Shown here piece by piece: positions 48,655 to 57,920 of a DNA stretch of 64,000 nucleotides. The position numbers were made by a program, and so were the translations under genes. The stretch is from CAVPGP01 sp963704025. Its GTDB lineage: Bacteria; Actinomycetota; Thermoleophilia; Gaiellales; Gaiellaceae. Below the pieces are notes generated by a model. It searched no databases. It had not been told where the DNA came from and saw only the letters and a list, made by a program, of their open reading frames with translations. Position 1 is the stretch's first letter. Every line of letters starts with the position of its first letter. The stretch lies in NCBI GenBank assembly GCA_963704025.1, contig CAVPGP010000002.1, positions 930,001 to 994,000 of the forward strand, given 5' to 3'.

Positions 48655-51645
48655 ATGGGTCGGGTGGGGCCGGACGCGGAGTCACGCAGGGTCGTCACCG
48701 TCCTCTTCTGCGACGTGGTCGGCTCGACGTCGATCACCGAGGGCGACCCCGAGGTGGCGCGGCGCGTGATCACGAACTACTTCGAGGTGCTGCGCGACGT
48801 GATCGTCCGCCACGGCGGCATGGTCGAGAAGTTCATCGGCGACGAGGTGATGGCCGTCTACGGCGTCCCGCAGGCGCACGAGGACGACGCGCTGCGGGCC
48901 GCGCGGAGCGCCGTCGAGATCCGCGAGGCGGTCGCCTCGCTCGGCACGCGGCTCTCGATCCGGGTCGGGATCAACACGGGCGAGGTGGTCGCCGGCGATC
49001 ATTCGGCCGGCCACGGCTTCCTCACCGGCGACGCCGTCGTCGTGGGAAAGCGGCTGGCAGAGTCGGCCAGGCGCGGCGAGATCCTGATCGGCGACGCGAC
49101 GTTCTCGCTCGTGCGGGACGCCGTCGTCACCGAGGACCCGGCCGAGCTGCAGGTGAAAGGAAAAAGCGCACCGGTTGGGGCCAGGCGGCTGCTCGCGGTG
49201 ATCGCCGACGCTCCCGGCGTCCGCCGGCGGCCCGGTGGGGAGCTCGTCGGGCGGGAGCGCGAGCTCGCCCTCCTGCGACACGCATTCGAGGGCGCGGCGG
49301 CGCACTCGCGCGGCCACCTCTTCACGGTGCTCGGGCCGGCCGGAGTCGGCAAGTCGAGGCTCGTCCGCGAGCTCGTCGCGGAGGTCGACGACCGCGCCAC
49401 CGTCCTCGGCGGTCGCTGCCTCGCCTACGGCGAGGGGATCACCTACTGGCCGCTGCTCGACGTCGTCCGGCAGGCCGCGGCCATCAGCCCCCAGGTCACA
49501 CCCGACGAGGCTCGGACGCAGATCGCCCGTCTCCTCGGCGACGATCGCGAGGCCGACGCGATCGCCTCGCTCGTCGCGGGCGCCGTCGGCCTGACGGACA
49601 CACCCGCCTCGACGCAGGAGACGTTCTGTGCGTTCCGGAAGCTCCTGGAGGCGATCGCGCGCGACCGGCCGCTCGTGCTGATCTTCGACGACCTCCACTG
49701 GGCGGAGCGCACGTTTCTCGACCTCGTGGGGCAGCTCGGCGACGCGACGCGCGACCAGCCGATCCTGATCGTCTGCCTCGCCCGCCCCGAGCTCCTGGAG
49801 CTCCGACCCGCGTGGGGCGGCGGGTATGTGAACGCGAGCTCGGTGCTCATCGAGCCGCTGGAGCGCGAGGAGGCGGCGCGGCTGATCGACGGGCTCACGG
49901 ACGAGTCGCTCGACGAGGCCGCGAGGCAGACGATCATCCGCGCCGCAGAGGGAAACCCGCTCTTCATCGAGGAGATGGTCGCGGCCGCGCGGGAGAGCGG
50001 CGCCGTCTCCGTGACGCCCACGATCCAGGCGCTGCTGGCGACGCGCCTCGACCGTCTGCCCCCGGAGGAGCGCGCCGCGATCGAGGCCGCAGCGGTGGCC
50101 GGCCAGTCGTTCAACGGACGCGCCGTCCTCGCCCTGACCGGCGACGAAGACCTGGCAGGCCGCCTCGAGTCGCTGGCCCGGAAGGAGCTGATCCGGCAGC
50201 AGCGGGACTCCTCGCCGGAGGACCCGTGGTTCCGCTTCCGTCACATCCTGATCAAGGACGCCGCCTACGACGCGCTCCCGAAGGCGCGGCGCTCGCAGCT
50301 GCACGAGCGGTTCGCCGACTGGCTGGAACGGGACATGGGCGAACGCGTCCGCGAGGTCGAGGAGATCCTCGGCTATCACCTGGAGCAGGCGCATCTGCTG
50401 CGCGTGGAGATCGGCCTGCCGGCGGACCCGAGCGTCGCATCACACGCGGGCCGGCTGCTGAGCGCTGCCGGCGGGCGCGCCCTCGGCCGCGAGGACATGC
50501 GTGCGGCCAGGCGGCTGCTCGAGCGGGCAAGCACGCTGCTCCGGGCCGACGACCCGGCGAGGCCCGAGGCGCTGCGCCGGCTGGCGGCTGCGCTCTGGGC
50601 GACGGGCGAGTTCGCGCGTGCCGAGGCCATGCTCGACGAGGTGATCGGCGCGGCCGTCGTCAGCGGCGACCGCAGGACGGAGTGGTCGGCGAGACTGGCA
50701 CGGGCCGGGTTCCACCCCGGCTCCGGCGAGATCGAAACCACCGCGGCACACGCGATCGGCGTGTTCGAGGAGCTCGGTGACGATCTGGGCCTCGCCCGTG
50801 CGCGGCGGCGTCTCGCTTTCTCCGCGATGACCGCCGGCCGTCACGCCGAGGCGGAGCGCGAGGCGCGGCTGGCGCTCGAGCACGCGCGCCGAGCGGGCGA
50901 CCGCGCGGAGGAGGCCCGAGCCGCGGACATCCTCTGCATGAGCCTCCTCAACGGGCCGACGGCGGCGGAGGCGGCAGTCGACGAGTGCGAGCGGCTGCTG
51001 GCCGACGCCTCCGGCAGCATCCTCCTCGAGGCGACCCTGACGAGCGCGCTGGCGCCGCTCTACGCGCTCTCCGGCCGGAGGGCAGACGCCGAGGCGACGG
51101 CCGACCATGTCCGCGCGAGGTTCGACGACGTCGGCAACGCACTCGCTCGGGCCGGGCTGTCGCAGATGCTCGGCCTGACAGCGTTGCTGCTCGAGGACCC
51201 CGTGACCGCCGAGCGCGAGCTGCGACCCACGCTCGACGTCCTACCGCCGCTCGCCCAGGCGCCGAGCCTCGTCCTGCTCGCCGAGGCGCTGCAGGCCCAG
51301 GGCAGGCTCGGCGAGGCCGAGGCGCTCGCCGCCGGGACCCAGGCGACGGACACCCCGACGCGGGTCCGGCTGGCGATCGTTCGCGCTCGTCTCGCCGCCC
51401 CGGCCGACCTGGACGCCGCGCTCGCTCATGCCGAGGCCGCGGTCGACCTCGCCGCGAGGCTGGACGAGCCGAATCTCCAGGCAGACGCGCTGCGCGCCCT
51501 GAGCGAGGCGCAGGCCGCCCGCGGCGCGACGGCGCAGGCACAGGAGCTGCTCGCGGAGGCGGCCGCGCTCTACGAGGCGAAGGGCAACGTCCCCGCCGCA
51601 GGACGCGCCCGTGCGGCGCTGGTCAGCGGCGTCGCACAGCGCTAG
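48655..51645 (+). CDS. Adenylate cyclase domain - AAA ATPase - TPR protein
   Basis: The 996-residue protein begins with a class III nucleotide cyclase domain at residues about 10-180. Its metal-binding Asp residues lie in LFCDVVGSTSI and FIGDEVMAVYG. An ATPase module follows (Walker A LGPAGVGKSRLVREL; Walker B LIFDDLHWAE) and then a long alpha-solenoid of TPR-like helices rich in AxAExxAR. The order matches large actinobacterial STAND-type regulators. ATP or GTP cyclisation is likely; signal and targets are unknown. Confidence 0.88.
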   Translation: MGRVGPDAESRRVVTVLFCDVVGSTSITEGDPEVARRVITNYFEVLRDVIVRHGGMVEKFIGDEVMAVYGVPQAHEDDALRAARSAVEIREAVASLGTRLSIRVGINTGEVVAGDHSAGHGFLTGDAVVVGKRLAESARRGEILIGDATFSLVRDAVVTEDPAELQVKGKSAPVGARRLLAVIADAPGVRRRPGGELVGRERELALLRHAFEGAAAHSRGHLFTVLGPAGVGKSRLVRELVAEVDDRATVLGGRCLAYGEGITYWPLLDVVRQAAAISPQVTPDEARTQIARLLGDDREADAIASLVAGAVGLTDTPASTQETFCAFRKLLEAIARDRPLVLIFDDLHWAERTFLDLVGQLGDATRDQPILIVCLARPELLELRPAWGGGYVNASSVLIEPLEREEAARLIDGLTDESLDEAARQTIIRAAEGNPLFIEEMVAAARESGAVSVTPTIQALLATRLDRLPPEERAAIEAAAVAGQSFNGRAVLALTGDEDLAGRLESLARKELIRQQRDSSPEDPWFRFRHILIKDAAYDALPKARRSQLHERFADWLERDMGERVREVEEILGYHLEQAHLLRVEIGLPADPSVASHAGRLLSAAGGRALGREDMRAARRLLERASTLLRADDPARPEALRRLAAALWATGEFARAEAMLDEVIGAAVVSGDRRTEWSARLARAGFHPGSGEIETTAAHAIGVFEELGDDLGLARARRRLAFSAMTAGRHAEAEREARLALEHARRAGDRAEEARAADILCMSLLNGPTAAEAAVDECERLLADASGSILLEATLTSALAPLYALSGRRADAEATADHVRARFDDVGNALARAGLSQMLGLTALLLEDPVTAERELRPTLDVLPPLAQAPSLVLLAEALQAQGRLGEAEALAAGTQATDTPTRVRLAIVRARLAAPADLDAALAHAEAAVDLAARLDEPNLQADALRALSEAQAARGATAQAQELLAEAAALYEAKGNVPAAGRARAALVSGVAQR

Positions 51646-51682
51646 GGTCGGCGCGGGGTAAACGCAAGCGGGAGGAGCGGAG

Positions 51683-51949
51683 ATGAGCGGGAAGTACCTC
51701 AGGCCGGTGAGCGGAAGCTGGCCAATCGAAGGCTCGTACACCGAAGGCGAAAGGCAAAACCATCACGAAGGCTGGGACAAGGCGCTGGACGCCGCCATCG
51801 GAGACTTCGAGGAGAAGTATCCCGAGGCGTCCGGCACGTTCGAGGCGGATCTCAGGCTGACGATCAAGTTCCGGAAGCGCAGTCCCGGCTGGGTCGGCGA
51901 GTACTCGATCGGCCTCGACCGGATCCACCAGACCGGACCCGGATCCTGA
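51683..51949 (+). CDS. Small hypothetical protein
   Basis: The 88-residue protein starts after GGGAGGAGCGGAG. It has YLRPVSGSWPIEGSYTEGE, EGWDKALDAAIGDFEEKYPE and a beta-strand end (FEADLRLTIKFRKRSPGW). I do not recognise it. Its clear ribosome site and regular codon use support it as real. Confidence 0.7.
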   Translation: MSGKYLRPVSGSWPIEGSYTEGERQNHHEGWDKALDAAIGDFEEKYPEASGTFEADLRLTIKFRKRSPGWVGEYSIGLDRIHQTGPGS

Positions 51950-51970
51950 GCGGCGCTCGAGCCGGCGGAG

Positions 51971-52921
51971 CTACTCGGCGAGCAGCGCGCGGGCGAAGTC
52001 CTGCGCGTCGAACGGGCGCAGGTCCTCCAGCGCCTCGCCGACGCCCACGAGCTTGACGGGCAGGCCGAGCTCGTGGGCGATCGCGACGGCGATCCCGCCC
52101 TTGGCCGAGCCGTCGAGCTTCGTCAGGGCGACACCGGTGACGTCGACCGCCTGGCCGAAGAGCCTCGCCTGCTGGAGGCCGTTCTGGCCGGTGGTCGCGT
52201 CGACGACGAGCAGCGTCTCGTGCGGTGCGCCCTCCAGCTTCTGGCCGATCACCCGGCGCACCTTCGCGAGCTCCTCCATGAGGTTCGACTGCGTGTGCAG
52301 GCGACCGGCGGTGTCGACGATCACGACGTCCTTGCCGCGCGCCTGCGCAGCCGCGACCGCGTCGAAGGCGACCGCCGCCGGGTCGGATCCCCTCTGCCCG
52401 CCCACGAAGTCCGCCTCGGCGCGCTGCGCCCAGATCTCCAGCTGCTCCTCCGCGGCGGCGCGGAACGTGTCGGCGGCGCCGAGCAAGACCGAGCGGCCGT
52501 GCCCGTCGAGGGCGTGGGCGAGCTTGCCGATCGTGGTCGTCTTGCCGGTGCCGTTGACGCCGACGACAAGGACCACCGCCGGCCGGTGTTGGAGCTCGAG
52601 CGTCGGCGGCTCGCCGAGCATCGCCGCGATCTCCTCGACGAGCGCCTCGCCGAGGTCGTCGAGGTCCTGCCGCGTCTCCAGCCGGCGCACGAGCTCGGCC
52701 GTCGCCGGCACGCCGACGTCGGCCTGGATCAACGCGAGCTCGAGGCGTTCCCACGACTCGTCGTCCTGCGGGTCGAAGGCGGCCAGCGCGAGCTGCTCGG
52801 TCAGCGCGCGGCGGCTCTTCGAGAGCGACTCGCGCAGCCGGCCGAAGAAACCGCGCTGCTCCTCTTCGGTCTCGTCCGAGCCGGACGCGTCGCCCAGCAG
52901 CTCTCCCCAGCTTCTCGCCAT
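51971..52921 (-). CDS. ftsY: Signal recognition particle receptor FtsY
   Basis: The 316-residue NG-domain GTPase has VGVNGTGKTTTIGKLAH, DTAGRLHTQSNLMEEL, TKLDGSAKGGIAVAIA and the C-terminal GVGEALEDLRPFDAQDFARALL. It lacks the long acidic A domain. It receives Ffh-bound ribosomes at the membrane and ends the smc-rnc cluster. Confidence 0.96.
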   Translation of the reverse strand: MARSWGELLGDASGSDETEEEQRGFFGRLRESLSKSRRALTEQLALAAFDPQDDESWERLELALIQADVGVPATAELVRRLETRQDLDDLGEALVEEIAAMLGEPPTLELQHRPAVVLVVGVNGTGKTTTIGKLAHALDGHGRSVLLGAADTFRAAAEEQLEIWAQRAEADFVGGQRGSDPAAVAFDAVAAAQARGKDVVIVDTAGRLHTQSNLMEELAKVRRVIGQKLEGAPHETLLVVDATTGQNGLQQARLFGQAVDVTGVALTKLDGSAKGGIAVAIAHELGLPVKLVGVGEALEDLRPFDAQDFARALLAE

Positions 52922-52946
52922 CGCCGCGGAACGTTAGCCTTGACCC

Positions 52947-53303
52947 GTGGCCACGTGGGACGACGTCCGCCGGCTGGCGCTCGAGCTTCCGGAGGTCGAG
53001 GACGGCACCGCCTGGGGCGAGCAGTGCATGAAGGTGCGCGGCAAGACCTTCATCAACATGAGCCCGCACGAGGAAGGCGCCCTCGTCGTGCGCGCCGAGC
53101 ACGAGGAGAAGCCGCTGCTGATGGCCGCGCGCCCCGACGTCTACTGGCAGACGCCGCACTACGAGGGCTATCGTACGCTGCTGGTCCGGCTGGAGGCGAT
53201 CGACGAGGACGAGCTGCGCGACCGGGTGCTCGAGTCCTGGCTCATGTACGCGCCCAAGCGCCTGGCGAAGCAGCTCGAGACGAGCGCGTCCGACTCGGAG
53301 TAG
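52947..53303 (+). CDS. MmcQ/YjbR family DNA-binding protein
   Basis: The 118-residue protein has the MmcQ/YjbR fold: VRRLALELPEVEDGTAWGEQC, FINMSPHEEGALVVRAE and YRTLLVRLEAIDEDELRDRV. The fold resembles the DNA-binding domain of some regulators. It lies between ftsY and smc on the opposite strand. GTG start at 52947. Confidence 0.87.
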   Translation: MATWDDVRRLALELPEVEDGTAWGEQCMKVRGKTFINMSPHEEGALVVRAEHEEKPLLMAARPDVYWQTPHYEGYRTLLVRLEAIDEDELRDRVLESWLMYAPKRLAKQLETSASDSE

Positions 53304-53373
53304 GAGCGCACGACGAAGACCTCCGTCGTCGCAGCGTGGCAATCGAGGAGCGCCAGGATCTGCGGGCGCGGCA

Positions 53374-56300
53374 TCAGGACGCGAGGGCCGCGGCCTCGTC
53401 GCGCGGCAGGCGGCGCGAGACGATCTGCGAGACGCCCTCGCCGCCCATGGTGACCCCGTAGAGGATGTCGGCCGCCTCCATGGTCCGCTTCTGGTGCGTG
53501 ATCACGATGAACTGCGCGCGGTCGGCGTAGCGGCGCAGAAGCTCGACGAAGCGCCCGATGTTCGTGTCGTCGAGCGCGGCCTCGACCTCGTCGAGGAGGT
53601 AGAAGGGGCACGGCCGCGCCAGGAAGAGCGCGAAGAGGAACGAGATCGCGCCGAGCGCCTTCTCGCCGCCGGAAAGAAGCGACAGGCGCGTGACGCGCTT
53701 TCCCGCCGGGCGGAGCTCGACCTCGACGCCCGGCTCTTCCTCTTCGGCGCCGTCCTCGGGACGGGTGAGCCGCAGCCTGCCCTCGCCGCCCGGGAAGAGC
53801 GTGGCGGCCACCTCGGCGAAGCTCCGCTCGACCGCCTCGAAGGTCTCTGCGAAGCGTCGCTCGACCTCGTCGGCGGCCTCCTTGGCGAGCCGCTCGAGCT
53901 CCTTCAGGCTCTCCTCCAGGTCGGCACGCTGCGCCGAGAGCTCGCCGAGGCGCTCCCTCTCCGCCTCGTACTCCTCCTTCGCCAGCGGGTTCACCTGGCC
54001 GAGCTGCTCGCGGCGCCGCTCCAGGCGCTCCACCTTCTCCGCGAGCTCGTCGCGGTCGTGGCCCTCGGAGGACTCAGCAGGCTCGGTGCCGGCCGCCTCG
54101 AGCCGGCGCCCGGCTTCGGCCCTCTCCGCCTCGAGCCGCGCCAGCTCGACGTCGATTCCGGCGGCCTTCTCCCCCGCCTCGGAGGTGGCCCGGCGTACCT
54201 CCACCTCGGCGGCCCCGAGTCGCTGCAGCTCGGTGCCGAGCTGGGAGACGCGTTGTGCCCCCGCATCGACGCGCGCCCGCAGCGGCGCCTCGAAGCGCTC
54301 CGCCGCGACGGCCGCGGAAGCCAGCGCGCCGTCGAGCCGCTCGGCGTGCGTGACCAGGCGCTCGAGGAGGAGCGGATCCGTGCGCACAGAACTGCCCTGA
54401 GCCTCGGCGAACGCCCTGGCGGCCTCGCGGCTCCGTGAGTGGAGCTCTTCGGCTCGGGCTGCGGCCTCGTCGGCGATCCTCGTCAGCTCGGCCGCCGCCT
54501 CGGCGTCGGCCTCGCCTGCAACGGCAGCCCGCTCGCAACCGAAGCGGAGCGCCGCCTGCTCTGCACGGCGAAGCCTCTGAGTCGCGGCTCCGGCCCGCTG
54601 CCGCGCCTCGGCCTCGGCGGCCGAGAGGCGTCGCAGCTCGCTGCCCAATGCCTCGACGCCCAGCACGTCCGAGCGGCCGGCCCCGTCGGAGAGCCGCTCG
54701 CGAAGCGGCTCCTCGAGCCCGGCGGCGAGTCGCGCCGCAGCCGCAAGCGCCTCGTCGAGCCGCTCCGCTCCGGCGAGCAGCCGCCGCAGCGTCCCGGCGT
54801 CGGCGCGGCGCGCGCGCTTCAGGTGGGCGACGCCTGCGTAGGCGGCGGCCGCCTGCGTCGCCCGCGCCTCCGCGGTGACCGCCGCGCGCTCGGCCCGGCC
54901 GGCCGCGCGCTCGAGCTCGTCCGCCTCGGCCGCGAGAGACCTCCGGCGCGCTTCGAGCTCCAGCAGGACCGCCTCGGCGGTCTCGCCGGTGAACCAGAGC
55001 TCGCCGCGCCGCGGGTCGAAGCCGTAGCCCTCCGGCGTCACGGCCGGCACGGTCGAGGAGAGCAGCTGCTCCGCGGACACCACCGGCAACTCCTCCACGA
55101 GGTCGCTGGGCTGCCGGCCGACGAGCACGACGAGGCTGCCGAGGCCTGCCGTGCGCGCCCGCTCGAGCAGGGCAAAGCCTTCCTGCGCCGTCCGCGCCAC
55201 GAGCGCCGAGGCGCGCGGCCCGAGCGCCGCCGCGACCGCCCGCTCGGTGCCCGGCTCGACCTCCAGCAACGAGAGCGCCAACCGCTCCCCGCCCTCGGCC
55301 AACGCGCGGGCTGCGGGCGGGAGTCCCTCCCGCTCGGCCAGAGAGTGCTCCAGGGCCGCCAGCCGCTCTCGCGCCCCGCGCGCCCGCTCGGCAAGCGTGT
55401 CGCGTTCCCGCGCCGCGTCCCGGGCAGCCGCCTCGGCGGCGTCTGCCTCCTCCTCCAGCTGCTGGGGAGCCGGTCCGGGCCGCGACGCGGCAGCTTCCGC
55501 CTCCGCCAGCGCCGTCCTCAACTCCGCCGAGACGACGGCGGCCGACTCTCGGCGGAGCTCGATCCGCTCGTTCGCCGAGCGAAGCCTGTACAGCGCGGCG
55601 GTCGCCCCCTCGCGACCGCCCGCTGCCGCAGCGAGCTCTTCCTCGTAGCGCCCTCGCTCGAGCAGCACCGCCTCGAGCCGCTCGGACGCCTCGCGCTCGC
55701 GCACTCGTTCTCCAGCGGCGACCCGAGCCCAGGCCTCCCCCGCCTGCGCCGCCAGCCCGTCCCGCTCGACCGCAGCCGCCCGCGCGGCCTCCCCCGCCTC
55801 GCGCGCGACGCGCTCGAGCTCCACCGACGCCCCGGGCGTCGGCCCGCGCGCCGACTCGAGCTCGGCCCGCAGCCGCTCGAGCAGCGCCTGCGCGGACTCC
55901 CGGCGGAGCGCCGCGCGCTCGCCGCCGCTCCGGAGGCGGTACAGCGCGGCCGTCGCGGACTCGCGGCCACCGGCCGCGTCTGCGAGCTCCTCCTCGGCTG
56001 CATTCCGCTCGCGAAGAAGCGCCTCGAGCTTCGCATCCGCCGCCTTGCGCGCCAGCGCGGCCGCCGACCTGCGCGCGCCGGCTTCGGCCAGCTTCTCCTC
56101 GGCCGCGGCGAGGTCGAGCGCGGCCAGCGCCGCCTGCAGCTTCCGGATCTCCACGGCCAGCTTCTCGGCGCGCTCGGCCGCGGTCGCCTGCAGCGCCAGC
56201 GGCCGCAGCCGCTTCCGGACCTCGTCCTCCAGGTCGCGCGCCCGCTCGGCCTGCACGGCGACGCGCGCCAGCTTCAGCCCGGCCCGGTGCCGACGCCGCT

Positions 56301-56814
56301 TGAAGCGGCCCAGCCCGGCCGCCTCCTCGATCAGCGTCCGCCGCTCCTCGGGCTTCGACGCCAGCACCTGCTCCACCTTGCCCTGCGAGATGATCGAGCG
56401 CAGGCCGCCGCCGAGGCCGACGTCCGAGAGCAGCTCGACGAGGTCGACGCGCCGCACCGCCGCCCTGTTGACGAGGTACTGGCCCTCGCCGCCGCGGTGC
56501 AGCCTGCGGGCGACCGAGATCTCGGAGAACTCGAGGTTCGGAAAGTCGCCGTCGGCGTTGTCGAAGAGGAGCTCGACCTCCGTGAAGTCAGCGGCCTTGC
56601 AGCTCTCCGAGCCGGCGAAGAGCACATCGTCGGGCTTCTCGGCGCGCAGCTCGGACGGCGCGAGCGATCCGGTGGCCCAGAGGATCGCGTCCGACACGTT
56701 CGACTTCCCCGAGCCGTTCGGGCCGACGATGACGCCGACGCCGGGCTCGAGCCGGATCTCCACCGGGTCCACGAACGACTTGAACCCGCGCAGCTTGATC
56801 GCCTTCAGGTGCAC
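53374..56814 (-). CDS. smc: Chromosome segregation protein SMC
   Basis: The 1146-residue protein has the ATPase head Walker A VGPNGSGKSNVSDAILW, the signature LSLLSGGEKALGAISFLFALF and Walker B YLLDEVEAALDD. Two long coiled coils surround a central hinge with RTAQEGFALLERARTAGLGSLVVL and the PEGYGFDPRRGEL segment. Alanine/glutamate/arginine content of the coils is extreme. It organises and separates chromosomes. The overlapping C-terminal region of ftsY neighbour suggests shared regulation. Confidence 0.95.
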   Translation of the reverse strand: MHLKAIKLRGFKSFVDPVEIRLEPGVGVIVGPNGSGKSNVSDAILWATGSLAPSELRAEKPDDVLFAGSESCKAADFTEVELLFDNADGDFPNLEFSEISVARRLHRGGEGQYLVNRAAVRRVDLVELLSDVGLGGGLRSIISQGKVEQVLASKPEERRTLIEEAAGLGRFKRRRHRAGLKLARVAVQAERARDLEDEVRKRLRPLALQATAAERAEKLAVEIRKLQAALAALDLAAAEEKLAEAGARRSAAALARKAADAKLEALLRERNAAEEELADAAGGRESATAALYRLRSGGERAALRRESAQALLERLRAELESARGPTPGASVELERVAREAGEAARAAAVERDGLAAQAGEAWARVAAGERVREREASERLEAVLLERGRYEEELAAAAGGREGATAALYRLRSANERIELRRESAAVVSAELRTALAEAEAAASRPGPAPQQLEEEADAAEAAARDAARERDTLAERARGARERLAALEHSLAEREGLPPAARALAEGGERLALSLLEVEPGTERAVAAALGPRASALVARTAQEGFALLERARTAGLGSLVVLVGRQPSDLVEELPVVSAEQLLSSTVPAVTPEGYGFDPRRGELWFTGETAEAVLLELEARRRSLAAEADELERAAGRAERAAVTAEARATQAAAAYAGVAHLKRARRADAGTLRRLLAGAERLDEALAAAARLAAGLEEPLRERLSDGAGRSDVLGVEALGSELRRLSAAEAEARQRAGAATQRLRRAEQAALRFGCERAAVAGEADAEAAAELTRIADEAAARAEELHSRSREAARAFAEAQGSSVRTDPLLLERLVTHAERLDGALASAAVAAERFEAPLRARVDAGAQRVSQLGTELQRLGAAEVEVRRATSEAGEKAAGIDVELARLEAERAEAGRRLEAAGTEPAESSEGHDRDELAEKVERLERRREQLGQVNPLAKEEYEAERERLGELSAQRADLEESLKELERLAKEAADEVERRFAETFEAVERSFAEVAATLFPGGEGRLRLTRPEDGAEEEEPGVEVELRPAGKRVTRLSLLSGGEKALGAISFLFALFLARPCPFYLLDEVEAALDDTNIGRFVELLRRYADRAQFIVITHQKRTMEAADILYGVTMGGEGVSQIVSRRLPRDEAAALAS

Positions 56815-56835
56815 GGAGGGGAGGGTAACCGCCGC

Positions 56836-56870
56836 CGCGGACGGGCCCGGCCGACAGGCCCGCGTCCGCG
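56836..56870. repeat. Long GC hairpin between smc and rnc
   Basis: CGCGGACG (56836-56843) pairs with CGTCCGCG (56863-56870), and an inner GGCC pair extends it with a small bulge. It lies in the smc-rnc gap. Confidence 0.55.
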
Positions 56871-56891
56871 CAGCGGACCGGTGGAAGGGGT

Positions 56892-56917
56892 CTGGGGGAA
56901 CCGGGAGGTTCCCCCAG
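56892..56917 (-). other. Perfect 11-bp hairpin just downstream of rnc
   Basis: CTGGGGGAACC (56892-56902) pairs perfectly with GGTTCCCCCAG (56907-56917) around GGGA. There is no T-run. Its position right after rnc and before smc could make it a processing or stability element. Confidence 0.6.
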
Positions 56918-56937
56918 CTCGTCTCAGCCGCGCCAGG

Positions 56938-57565
56938 CTATGCGGCCGGCAGCTCGAGCCCGAGCTTCGCGAGCGCCTCCTTGGCGGCCTCCTGCTCGGC
57001 GTCCTTCTTCGAGCGGCCGCGCCCGACGCCGCTCTCCTCGCCGTCGACGATCGCAGCTGCGGTGAAGCGCCGGTCGTGCGGCGGGCCTTGGACGTCCACC
57101 ACCGTGTAGACGACGCTCCGGCCCTGGCGCGCGAGCGCCTCCTGGAGATCCGTCTTGTGGTCGACCTGATTCGTCAGCGCGTAGTCGATCCGGCTTCGGA
57201 ACGCCGCCACGACCGGGCCTGCGACCGCCTCGAAGCCGTGCTGGAGGTAGAGCGCCGCCAGCGACGCTTCGAGGACGGCGGCGAGGACGTTCCGGTTGCG
57301 GCAGAGGCGGTCGGCCTCCTCCTCCGGCAGCCGACTTCGCCTGGGCGCGAAGCCGCTCGCCGAGGCCGAGGTCGCGCGCCACGACGGCGCAGCTCGCACG
57401 GGAGACCACGTGCGAGCGGATCTTCGCCATCCGCCCCTCGCTGAAGTCGGGGAAGCGGTCGTAGAGCTCGCGGGCGACCGCCAGCTCGAGCACGCTGTCG
57501 CCGAGGAACTCCAGGCGCTCGTAGGAGTCGGCCCGGTCGGGCGCCCACGAGGGATGTGTGAACAC
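56938..57565 (-). CDS. rnc: Ribonuclease III (frame break at about 57331)
   Basis: The N-terminal part reads HPSWAPDRADSYERLEFLGDSVLELAV and SEGRMAKIRSHVVSR, including the catalytic ERLEFLGDSVL signature. One extra base near 57331 then throws the frame. The rest continues in another frame as LPEEEADRLCRNRNVLAAVLEASLAALYL, a dsRNA-binding domain and an end at 56938. An N-terminal helix (EQLEGVRRLIEEL) lies before the GTG at 57565 without an ordinary start codon. The neighbours acpP and smc confirm identity. Confidence 0.88.
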
Positions 57566-57635
57566 CGGCGCGAGCCGCTCCGCCGGCAGCTCCTCGATCA
57601 GGCGCCTGACGCCTTCGAGCTGCTCTGACCCTCCG

Positions 57636-57881
57636 CTATTGGTGCGACGCGACGTAGTCGACTGCCTGCCCGACGGTGCCGATCTTCTGGGCGTCGTCGT
57701 CGGAGATCTTGATCCCGAACTGATCCTCCAGCTCCATGATCAGCTCCACGAGGTCGAGGCTGTCCGCGTCCAGATCCTCCTGGAACGACGCCTCCTCGCT
57801 GATCTCGTTCTCGTCGACGCCGAGCTGCTCGACGAGGACCTCCTTCACGCGCTCGTACACTTCTTCGCGGGACGCTGCCAT
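57636..57881 (-). CDS. acpP: Acyl carrier protein
   Basis: The 81-residue protein has the phosphopantetheine site DLDADSLDLVELIMELEDQF, with the modified Ser in the DSL motif. It carries acyl chains in fatty acid synthesis. It lies between plsX and rnc, the common bacterial order. Confidence 0.96.
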   Translation of the reverse strand: MAASREEVYERVKEVLVEQLGVDENEISEEASFQEDLDADSLDLVELIMELEDQFGIKISDDDAQKIGTVGQAVDYVASHQ

Positions 57882-57920
57882 GTCACCTCAATCGTCGTGT
57901 GGGCCTGGAAAGCGCGCCGA

